Shown here: positions 57,601 to 64,000 of the stretch, piece after piece
How the letters are laid out: every line of letters starts with the position of its first letter
Position numbering within the stretch: position 1 is the first letter of the stretch
From: Bifidobacterium sp. ESL0763
GTDB taxonomy: Bacteria > Actinomycetota > Actinomycetes > Actinomycetales > Bifidobacteriaceae
Reading direction: 5' to 3'
Length of the DNA stretch: 64,000 nucleotides
NCBI RefSeq assembly: GCF_029433395.1
Contig: NZ_JAQTHW010000002.1
Location: 744,001 to 808,000 of the forward strand
Program-made: the position numbers and the translations under genes
Notes under the pieces: model-generated
Database searches by the model: none
What the model was told of the DNA's origin: nothing
Seen by the model: only the letters and a program-made list of their open reading frames with translations

Positions 57601-59415
57601 TCAACTCTTCTTCGGCGCGTAGATGACGTTGTCGATGAGGTCCTGGTAGTGGGCGGTGATGACCTGGCGCTTGGCCTTGAGGCTCGGGGTGAGCATGCCG
57701 TTGGCCTCGGTGAACTCGTCGGGGACGATCTCGAACTTGCGGATGGACTCGGCGCGCGAGACCAGCTCGTTGGCCCTGTTGACGGCACGTTCGACCTCGG
57801 CGCGCACGATGGGGTTGGCGACGGCCTCGCCAAGGTCCCTGACCGGTTCGGCGCCCTCGGACTTGAGCCAGGTGTTCGTCTCCTGCAGGTCCAGCGAGAT
57901 GATGGCGGCGATGAACGGCTTGCGGTCGCCGACCATGACGCACTGGCTGACCACCGGCGAGGTCATGACGGCGGTCTCCACCTCGGCGGGCGAGACGTTC
58001 TTGCCGCCGGCGGTGATGATGATGTCCTTCTTGCGTCCGGTCAGCGTCACGAAGCCGTCGGCGTCGATGGAGCCGAGGTCGCCGGTGTGCAGCCAGCCGT
58101 CGACGATCTGCTCTGCGGTGATCTCGGGATGGTGGTGGTAGCCGACGCACACCGCGCGGCTCTTGATGCACAGCTCGCCGGCATCGCTCACGCCAACGGT
58201 GACGCCCTGCAACGGCAGGCCCACGGTGCCGATCTTGTAGCCGGACGTGGGATTGACCATGGCCGGCGCGCAGGTCTCGGTCATGCCGTAGCCCTCGAGC
58301 AGTGGCAGGCCGACGCCGTTGAAGAAGTGCGCGATGGACGCGTTGAGCGGGGCGCCGCCGGAGACCGCGTACTCGACCTGCCCGCCGAAGATCTGCATGA
58401 TGGTGGAGTAGACGAGCTTGTTGTAGAGCGCGTGGCGCATATTGAGCGCCTTCGGGATCGGCTTGCCCGACTGCTGGGCCTTCGACCAGGCGATGGCGGT
58501 GTCGGTGGCCTTGGAGAAGACGCGTCCGGCCAGCCCGGCCCCGGCCTTCTGCGAGGCCGCGTTGTAGATCTTCTCGAAGACGCGCGGCACGGCCAGGATG
58601 AACGTGGGCCTGAACGTGCGGAAATCGGCGAGGATGGTCTTGAAATCGCTCGAAAGACCCAAAGTAACCGTTCCGGCGAAGCAGACGAGCTGCATGAAGC
58701 GGGCGAACACGTGCGCCAGCGGCAGGAACAGGAGCAGGCGGCGTCCGGGACGATTGAGGATGGCGCCCATGGAACGCACGCCGGAGATGGTGATGAACAC
58801 GAAATTGGAGTGGCTCAGCTCGATGCCCTTCGGCGTGCCGGTGGAGCCTGACGTGTAGACGATGGTGGCCAGATCACCGCCCTTCACCGCCTTCTCGCGC
58901 TCCCAGAACTCGTGGTCCGCGACGCCCTGGCCGAACTTCTCGATGGTCTCGATGGCACCGGCGTCGATGACATAGACATCCTTGAGATCGTGGCAGCGGG
59001 CGCGCACCGATTCGATCTTGTCGCGCTGGGCGTCGTCCTCGGCGAAGGCCATCCTCACATTGGAGTCGTTGAAGATCATCTCGACCTGCGCCGGCGAGTT
59101 GGTCTCGTAGACCGGCACGGTGAGCGCTCCGATCGACATGATGGCCATGTCCAGCGCGGTCCACTGCCACGAGGTGTGGGCGATGATGGCCACCGAGTCG
59201 CCGGGCATGACGCCGCGCGCGATGAGCCCCTTGGCCAGGCCGATGACCTTGTCGCGGAACTGAGTGGCGGTGAAGGACTGCCATTGGCCGTCGCCGCCCA
59301 CGTATTCGACCAGGGAGTCCTGTGGCGCGCGGGCGGCGCGGTCGTCGAGCAACGAGAAGATATTGCGGTCGCTGTCGATCGGCTGTTCCAACGTCCTGGT
59401 GTATTCCTGCTTCAT
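57601..59415 (-). CDS. fadD: Long-chain acyl-CoA synthetase (AMP-forming)
   Basis: A 604-residue ANL-superfamily ligase: P-loop YTSGSTGTPKGIELSH at about residues 187-202, 'GYGMTETCAPAMVNP', 'GWLHTGDLGSIDADGFVTLTGRKKDIIITAGGKNVSPAEVE' and the C-terminal Lys region. Activates fatty acids as acyl-AMP then acyl-CoA. Bifidobacteria lack beta-oxidation, so uptake of exogenous fatty acid for lipids is the likely use (inference). ATG 59415 follows GGGGGAG. Confidence 0.93.
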   Translation of the reverse strand: MKQEYTRTLEQPIDSDRNIFSLLDDRAARAPQDSLVEYVGGDGQWQSFTATQFRDKVIGLAKGLIARGVMPGDSVAIIAHTSWQWTALDMAIMSIGALTVPVYETNSPAQVEMIFNDSNVRMAFAEDDAQRDKIESVRARCHDLKDVYVIDAGAIETIEKFGQGVADHEFWEREKAVKGGDLATIVYTSGSTGTPKGIELSHSNFVFITISGVRSMGAILNRPGRRLLLFLPLAHVFARFMQLVCFAGTVTLGLSSDFKTILADFRTFRPTFILAVPRVFEKIYNAASQKAGAGLAGRVFSKATDTAIAWSKAQQSGKPIPKALNMRHALYNKLVYSTIMQIFGGQVEYAVSGGAPLNASIAHFFNGVGLPLLEGYGMTETCAPAMVNPTSGYKIGTVGLPLQGVTVGVSDAGELCIKSRAVCVGYHHHPEITAEQIVDGWLHTGDLGSIDADGFVTLTGRKKDIIITAGGKNVSPAEVETAVMTSPVVSQCVMVGDRKPFIAAIISLDLQETNTWLKSEGAEPVRDLGEAVANPIVRAEVERAVNRANELVSRAESIRKFEIVPDEFTEANGMLTPSLKAKRQVITAHYQDLIDNVIYAPKKS

Positions 59416-59531
59416 ACGGCTCCCCCATCGAGGCGATGCTTGACGTGATACCGGTCAATTTTAGTCCGACTGTGAGAGATTGTCGGACAATGACCGAATC
59501 AGCCGACACGGCCCACTTCAGGACCGCACGC

Positions 59532-60260
59532 TCAGGCGCCGTATTCGGCGAGGTAGGCGTCGGCGCGCTGCCGGATGTCGTCATCGAGCAGCGGTTGGCC
59601 GTCGGTGGTGACCATGTGGGAGGCGGCGGCGAAGATCTCGCGCACGTTGGCGATGGAGAGGACGGGGAAGCCGAACTCCCGCTCGACCGACTTGACGGCG
59701 GACATCTCGGAGTCCTTGGTCTTCTCCATGCGGTCCACCGAGAGCACCAGGCCCACGATGTCGACGTCCGCGGCGGCCTTGAGCTTGGGGACGACCTCGC
59801 GCACGGCGGTGCCGGCGGTCATCACGTCGTCGACCAGCAGCACCTTCATCCCGTCCTTGAGCGGCGTGCCGACGAGGATGCCGCCGTCGCCGTGGTCCTT
59901 CCTCTCCTTACGGTCAAACGTGTAGCCGACTTCCATGCCGTGCATGCTGGTCAGCGCGATCGAGGCGGAGACCGCCAGCGGGATGCCCTTGTATGCCGGG
60001 CCGAAGACCGTGGCGATGTCGCCGGGCAGCGTGCCGTCGGCGATGGCGGTGGCGATCTTCTCGGCGTAGAAGGCGCCCAGGGTGGCGATCTTGCGCCCGT
60101 CGTCGAACGCGCCCGCGTTGATGAAGTAGGGCGAGCGCCTGCCGGACTTGAGGGTGAAGTCGCCGAACCGCAGCGCCCCGGATTGCAGCATGAACTCGGT
60201 GAAGCGCTGGTCGAGCGGCGTCATGCCGTTGGATTCCCCGTTGTTGCTGGTCTGATTCAT
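59532..60260 (-). CDS. pyrE: Orotate phosphoribosyltransferase
   Basis: A 242-residue PRTase: '[16 protein letters not shown]', '[13 protein letters not shown]' and the PRPP motif [14 protein letters not shown]. Converts orotate to OMP. I use ATG 60260 with AAAGAGG upstream rather than 60275. Last gene of the pyr operon; a 20-bp hairpin lies between it and pyrD. Confidence 0.95.
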   Translation of the reverse strand: MNQTSNNGESNGMTPLDQRFTEFMLQSGALRFGDFTLKSGRRSPYFINAGAFDDGRKIATLGAFYAEKIATAIADGTLPGDIATVFGPAYKGIPLAVSASIALTSMHGMEVGYTFDRKERKDHGDGGILVGTPLKDGMKVLLVDDVMTAGTAVREVVPKLKAAADVDIVGLVLSVDRMEKTKDSEMSAVKSVEREFGFPVLSIANVREIFAAASHMVTTDGQPLLDDDIRQRADAYLAEYGA

Positions 60261-60305
60261 GATTGCCTCTTTCATTGCCCTGTGTGGGCATCGATTCCAC
60301 GGTTA

Positions 60306-60352
60306 CGCCATAAACGAGCCGCTGAGCGCAAGTCAGCGGCCTGTTTATGGCG
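60306..60352. repeat. Long imperfect hairpin between pyrD and pyrE
   Basis: A 20-bp stem: 60306-60325 (starting CGCCATAAAC) with 60333-60352, one mismatch and one G-U pair, 7-nt loop GCGCAAG. No T tract on the minus strand, so it is not a canonical terminator. Possibly an RNA-processing or stability element between the two cistrons. Confidence 0.75.
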
Positions 60353-60396
60353 GAATTGTTCGATTGTTGCGACGGTACAGCCGGCCGAAGCCACCA

Positions 60397-61416
60397 TTAC
60401 CACGTCTGCCCTTCGGCCAGCTTCGTAGCGAGCTCCGGACGCGCGTCGAGCAGGTCGTCGAGCTCGCGGGCCACGCGCATCGGGGAGGTGGGGTCGGTGA
60501 GCGCGGCGGCGCCCACCTCCACGGCGTTGGCCCCGGCGTAGAGGTATTCCAGCGCCTTCTCGCCCGAGTCGATGCCGCCGATGCCGATGATGGGGACGTC
60601 GGGGATGGCCTGGCGCACCCGCCAAACGAAGCTCAGCGCAATCGGGAAGATGGCCGGCCCGGAGACGCCGCCGGTGCGGTTGGCCAGGATCGGTTTGCCG
60701 GTGCGGATGTCGAAGCGCATGCCGACCAGCGTGTTGATGAGGCTCAGCGCGTCGGCCCCGGCGTCGACCGCGGCGTGGGCGATCTCGACGATGTCGGTGA
60801 CGTTGGGCGAGAGCTTGACGATCATCGGCTTGCCGGTCATGGCGCGCAGATGGGTGATGAGGCGTCCGAGCGCCACGGGGTCGGTGCCCACGCTCATGCC
60901 GCCGTGGGTGACGTTCGGGCAGCTGACGTTGATCTCGAGCATGTCGGCCGGCGAGTCGGCGAGCTTGGCGACCACCTGCTCGTAGTCGTCGTCGCTGTGG
61001 CCGGCCACGTTGGTGACGACCGTGGCGCCGAGGTCCTTGAGGCGGGGCAGCTCGTCGATGAGGTAATGGTCGACGCCCGGGTTCTGCAGGCCGACGGAAT
61101 TGACCATGCCGGCCGGCGACTCGGCGGTGCGCGGCCCGGGATTGCCCTGCCACGGCACCGGCGAGACGCCCTTGGTGCTGATGGCGCCCATCTGGGCCAC
61201 ATCGTAGTAGTCGCCGCACGCGTCGAGCTGGAAGGTGCCCGAGGCCGTGCCGACCGGGTTCTTCCACCTGACCCCGGCGACCACGGTCGGGTGACGCCAT
61301 TCGTAGGGTTCCAGCACGTCCATCGGCTGGTGCGATTGGTCTTGTTCGCAGGTTTCGTTGGTTTCGTTCATCGCATCCGCTCCGGTTTCGCTCGTGTCGT
61401 TTTTCATCGCACCCAT
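60397..61416 (-). CDS. pyrD: Dihydroorotate dehydrogenase, catalytic subunit (PyrDB type)
   Basis: A 339-residue FMN barrel of class 1B: 'NPVGTASGTFQLD', 'ISTKGVSPVPWQGNPGPR', 'EINVSCPNV' with the catalytic Cys, 'MIVKLSPNVTDI' and 'IPIIGIGGIDSGEKALEYLYAGANAVEVG'. Works with PyrK, passing electrons to NAD. ATG 61416 lies 5 nt after the pyrK stop with GGGGAG upstream. The first 40 residues are a low-complexity Thr/Glu/Asn extension. Confidence 0.95.
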   Translation of the reverse strand: MGAMKNDTSETGADAMNETNETCEQDQSHQPMDVLEPYEWRHPTVVAGVRWKNPVGTASGTFQLDACGDYYDVAQMGAISTKGVSPVPWQGNPGPRTAESPAGMVNSVGLQNPGVDHYLIDELPRLKDLGATVVTNVAGHSDDDYEQVVAKLADSPADMLEINVSCPNVTHGGMSVGTDPVALGRLITHLRAMTGKPMIVKLSPNVTDIVEIAHAAVDAGADALSLINTLVGMRFDIRTGKPILANRTGGVSGPAIFPIALSFVWRVRQAIPDVPIIGIGGIDSGEKALEYLYAGANAVEVGAAALTDPTSPMRVARELDDLLDARPELATKLAEGQTW

Positions 61417-61421
61417 CCGGC

Positions 61422-62258
61422 TCACGCTCCCCAGCCCAGCTGCTCGGTGGTGAAGACCGGTCCGTCCTTGCAGACCTTCAGCCGACCTTGCGGCGTATCG
61501 ACCACGCAGGCCACGCACGCTCCGTAGCCGCAGCCCATGCGGGCCTCCAAGCTCAACTGAGCGGGAATGCCGCGTTGGCAGGCCCATGCGGCGACGGCCC
61601 TCATCATCGGCGTCGGCCCGCAGGAGAGGATGACCGGCGGAAGCGGCGCGCCGCTGACCTCGCCTTCGATACTGTCCAGCAGGTCGACGACGTTGCCCCG
61701 CTCGTTGGTGATGCTGTGGACTTCGTCGGCATAGGGACGTACCAGATCATCGGCGAACCGCTCGTCACGATAGCCGAAGACGGAGGTCACCTTCGAGCCG
61801 TCGGCGCGCCCGTGCAGCGCCTGGGCGGCGAGGAGCAGAGGCGGGACGCCGAGTCCTCCGCCGACGAGGATGTAGTTGGCCCGTTTCGCCAGGTCGAACG
61901 GCTTGCCCAAGGGGCCGAGCACGTCGACGGCGTCGCCCGCGCGGAAATGCGAGAACTCCTCGGTGCCCGCGCCGACGACCTGGTAGATCAGCGTGACGTC
62001 GTCGCCCTCCACCTTGGCCACGCCGAACGGACGCGGCAGCACCATGGTGGCGTTGGCGGAATACAGGTTCACGAACTGGGCCGGCCGCACGGTCCGCGCC
62101 ACGTACGGGTCGTGGACGACCAGCTCGTATATCCCGTCGCCGAGGCGCGACGCGGCGACCACCTCGTCGGTGCGTCGGCCCGGCTTGCGCCCGGCCTGTG
62201 CAGCCCGGAGCTCGACGGAGCCTGTGGTGAACGTGGGTATGAAGGTGTTGGTGGGCAT
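61422..62258 (-). CDS. pyrK: Dihydroorotate dehydrogenase, electron-transfer subunit
   Basis: A 278-residue FAD/[2Fe-2S] protein: FAD-binding RPFGVAKVEG and NAD site 'YILVGGGLGVPPLLLAAQAL', 'VILSCGPTPMMRAV'. The cluster cysteines are in MGCGYGACVACVV plus a Cys about 14 residues on (KVCKDGPVF). Passes electrons from PyrD to NAD. ATG 62258 with AAGGAGAGAG. Confidence 0.95.
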   Translation of the reverse strand: MPTNTFIPTFTTGSVELRAAQAGRKPGRRTDEVVAASRLGDGIYELVVHDPYVARTVRPAQFVNLYSANATMVLPRPFGVAKVEGDDVTLIYQVVGAGTEEFSHFRAGDAVDVLGPLGKPFDLAKRANYILVGGGLGVPPLLLAAQALHGRADGSKVTSVFGYRDERFADDLVRPYADEVHSITNERGNVVDLLDSIEGEVSGAPLPPVILSCGPTPMMRAVAAWACQRGIPAQLSLEARMGCGYGACVACVVDTPQGRLKVCKDGPVFTTEQLGWGA

Positions 62259-62420
62259 CTCTCTCCTTCTGCAATCGTGGTGCGCGGAGCACCATGCATT
62301 TCCTCATCGGACTGTACGCCGTGTGCCGTGCCGGCTTCATCCATCTTTCCACGAATTCCGGGGAACACGCGAATGCTTCGGAAATGGACAATCGGCTTCG
62401 GCATGTCGGCGGGGCCGTCA

Positions 62421-63419
62421 TCAGGGTCGTCGCAACGCCTCGCGCAGGTCATCGCGCATGGCGATGGCGGCGGCGCGGGCGCTGCGCCCGACCAGGTCGA
62501 GCGCCTCCTGGGCGTCCATGGTTTCTCGGTACTTCCCCGACTTTTTCCAGGCTCCGATGATGCCTCGCGACGAGTTGACGATGGCGCCGCGGCCATGAGC
62601 GCCGAACATACCGGCCACGTCCGCCGCGGTGCCGCCCTGCGCTCCGTAACCCGGCACCAGGAAGAAGGTGTGCGGCATACGCTCACGCAGTTTCTTGCCT
62701 TGTTCGGGATGGGTGGCTCCGACCACAGCGCCGAGTCGTGAGTAACCGTACTTGCCGATGGAGTCGACGCCCCAGACTTCCACCAGATCGGCCACGTGTT
62801 CATACACGCGCTCGCCGCTGGCGAGTTCGAGTTCCTGGATTTCCGCGCTCGAAGGGTTCGAGGTTCGCACCAGTGCGAACAGGTCCTTGTCAGCCTGTTT
62901 GGCGGCATTAAGGAACGGCGTCATGCCGTCCGTGCCGAAATACGGATTGACGGTGATGGCGTCCTCATGCCATGGGTGGCCGTTGATGTCGCCGTCCAAG
63001 GTGTTGACACCCGTCAGGTGCTTGGCGTAGGCGGCTGCCGTGGAGCCGATGTCGCCGCGCTTGATGTCGCCGAGGACGTACAAGCCCTGAGATTGCGCGT
63101 ATTGGCAAGTAAGGCGGTAGACGTCGAAGCCGACCGAGCCGTAAGCCTCGTACATCGCGATCTGGGGCTTGACGGCCGGGACGATGTCTTTCACGGCGTC
63201 GATGATCGCGCGGTTGAAACCGTAGAAGCCGGTGACGATCTGCGCGGCCGGGGCCTCGCCCGACCGCTCCATGCCATGCGTGCCGTCCTCCTGCGCCTTC
63301 GGCCCGCCAAACCCATCCTGCGAAGTGATGGCCTGCGGCGGCACCAACGTCGGTGTCGGGTCCAGCCCGACGACGCTCGGATTGTCCTTCGCCTCAATGG
63401 CTTCGATCAGTCGGTCCAT
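62421..63419 (-). CDS. pyrF: Orotidine 5'-phosphate decarboxylase (type 2)
   Basis: A 332-residue enzyme of the larger actinobacterial PyrF type: 'SVVGLDPTP', 'GFYGFNRAIIDAVKDIVPAVKPQIAMYEAYG', catalytic D-x-K-R-x-D in GDIKRGDIGSTA, and 'FLVPGYGAQGGTAADVAGMFG'. Converts OMP to UMP. Residues about 27-58 are a Gly/Gln/Glu-rich insert not needed for the barrel. 162 bp upstream of pyrK. Confidence 0.94.
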   Translation of the reverse strand: MDRLIEAIEAKDNPSVVGLDPTPTLVPPQAITSQDGFGGPKAQEDGTHGMERSGEAPAAQIVTGFYGFNRAIIDAVKDIVPAVKPQIAMYEAYGSVGFDVYRLTCQYAQSQGLYVLGDIKRGDIGSTAAAYAKHLTGVNTLDGDINGHPWHEDAITVNPYFGTDGMTPFLNAAKQADKDLFALVRTSNPSSAEIQELELASGERVYEHVADLVEVWGVDSIGKYGYSRLGAVVGATHPEQGKKLRERMPHTFFLVPGYGAQGGTAADVAGMFGAHGRGAIVNSSRGIIGAWKKSGKYRETMDAQEALDLVGRSARAAAIAMRDDLREALRRP

Positions 63420-63451
63420 CCGCCCGTCTCCCCTTTCGTTGCAAGCGTTTG

Positions 63452-63479
63452 AACTGTTATATTGATATCCATAACAGTT
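63452..63479. repeat. Inverted repeat upstream of pyrF
   Basis: AACTGTTAT-N10-ATAACAGTT, perfect 9-bp arms in an A+T-rich 128-bp gap between pyrC and pyrF. Possible operator or small hairpin; no T tract. Confidence 0.65.
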
Positions 63480-63547
63480 TGCCTCACTGTATTGTTCATT
63501 GTCATATCAGTTCGTTTGTCGTTCTTATTGTTCATGTATATCGCTTC

Positions 63548-64000
63548 TCACTGTGCTGCCAACCGGCTATACACCAGCTTCGAACCGATGACCGTGGCCA
63601 CGGGCCTGCCGGTGAGCTCCCAGCCGTCGAACGGGGTGTTGCGGCCCTTGGAGTGGAAGCTCGAGGAATCGACGGTCCAGCGGCGGCCGGTGTCGATGAG
63701 GGTCAGGTCGACGGTTTCGGGATGTTCCACCTGTCTCAGGTCCAACACTCGCTTCGTGGCGCAGGCCGCGGAATTGTTGAGCAGGGTCGCGACGTCGGTG
63801 GGCGTGTGCCCCATCAGCCGCTCGGGCGCCAGTGCCATGAGTTCGATCAGCCGTTCGTCGTTGATGGCCCCGGATTCGACCAGCACCTTGCGGCAGACAC
63901 CGTAGGCGCATTCCAGGCCGATGATGCCGTTCGGGGCATCGGCCAGGCCAGCCTGTTTCTCGGCGGCAGTGTGCGGGGCATGGTCGGTGGCGATCATGTC
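63548..64000 (-). CDS. pyrC: Dihydroorotase, C-terminal part (cut by window end)
   Basis: 150 visible residues: 'DMIATDHAPHTAAEKQAGLADAPNGIIGLECAY' contains the metal-binding Asp of cyclic amidohydrolases, followed by the C-terminal 'DLTLIDTGRRWTVDSSSFHSKGRNTPFDGWELTGRPVATVIGSKLVY'. The N-terminal part with the HxH metal site is beyond 64000. Cyclises carbamoyl aspartate. Upstream member of the pyrC-F-K-D-E series. Confidence 0.93.
   Translation of the reverse strand, partial: DMIATDHAPHTAAEKQAGLADAPNGIIGLECAYGVCRKVLVESGAINDERLIELMALAPERLMGHTPTDVATLLNNSAACATKRVLDLRQVEHPETVDLTLIDTGRRWTVDSSSFHSKGRNTPFDGWELTGRPVATVIGSKLVYSRLAAQ

Noticed and set aside
60306-60352. Intrinsic terminator after pyrD
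   Set aside because: No T tract on the minus strand, and pyrE downstream is expected to be co-transcribed.

Overview
The window is a high-G+C actinobacterial chromosome segment that I read as Bifidobacterium; the species is not resolved. The main reasons are a cytidylate kinase fused to the GTPase Der, the tkt-tal pair of the fructose-6-phosphate shunt, the order sucC-sucD-PerM-like-purH, mycobacterial-type SOS boxes (TCGAAC-N4-GTTCGA), a CIRCE element at hrcA, and a pyrCFKDE operon. Most of the window is housekeeping sequence. The accessory parts are a decayed island at the left end (1-2.5 kb), a cell-wall protein between tRNA genes (21-25 kb), and a small defence-like module at 53.6-55 kb.

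Left to right. 1-2957: remnant of a mobile region ending at a tRNA-Pro gene (MerR tail, excisionase-like HTH protein, truncated PIN toxin, two small minus-strand genes, frameshifted integrase tail). 3-20.4 kb: cmk-der, rluB, aquaporin, DUF3017, purH, PerM-like, sucDC, apt, yajC, ruvBAC, yebC, a PgsA-like synthase and thrS, nearly all on the minus strand. 20.8-24.7 kb: two identical tRNA-Gly genes bracket a 940-residue CAP/coiled-coil wall protein and tRNA-Val, -Val and -Cys. 25-30 kb: a PAC2 protein, an UppP homologue lacking key catalytic residues, fructosamine kinase, and dnaJ-hrcA under CIRCE. 30.4-33.7 kb: tkt-tal on the plus strand. 34-47.7 kb, minus strand: alpha/beta hydrolase, HAD phosphatase, secG, tpiA, pgk, whiA, rapZ, aroE, uvrC, uvrA. 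47.9-53.6 kb, plus strand: ABC-F ATPase, nnrD, HAD phosphatase, LysR regulator. 53.6-55 kb: Abi_2/AbiF-like HEPN protein preceded by a promoter-terminator unit that looks like a small RNA gene. 55-57.6 kb: sdpI/sdpR-like pair, then a membrane protein with its XRE regulator. 57.6-64 kb: fadD and the pyrimidine operon pyrE-pyrD-pyrK-pyrF-pyrC, with pyrC cut by the window end.

The strongest candidate for an unusual system is at 53706-54903. A near-consensus promoter (TTGCAC-17-TAGATT) drives about 90 nt that end in a strong intrinsic terminator, and the HEPN protein with an R-x4-H motif starts 18 nt beyond that terminator. This is the layout of an RNA-antitoxin/AbiF-toxin pair. The unit is visibly A+T-richer than its neighbours. 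It is bracketed by a 48-bp near-identical repeat of the 3' end of the lysR gene, which suggests insertion of a compact module that kept the lysR reading frame intact.

A second theme is structured intergenic DNA. Two long perfect inverted repeats (20574-20654 and 33736-33822) have unrelated arms but share the same loop core, and a tandem hairpin pair (33853-33920) has an identical loop on different stems.
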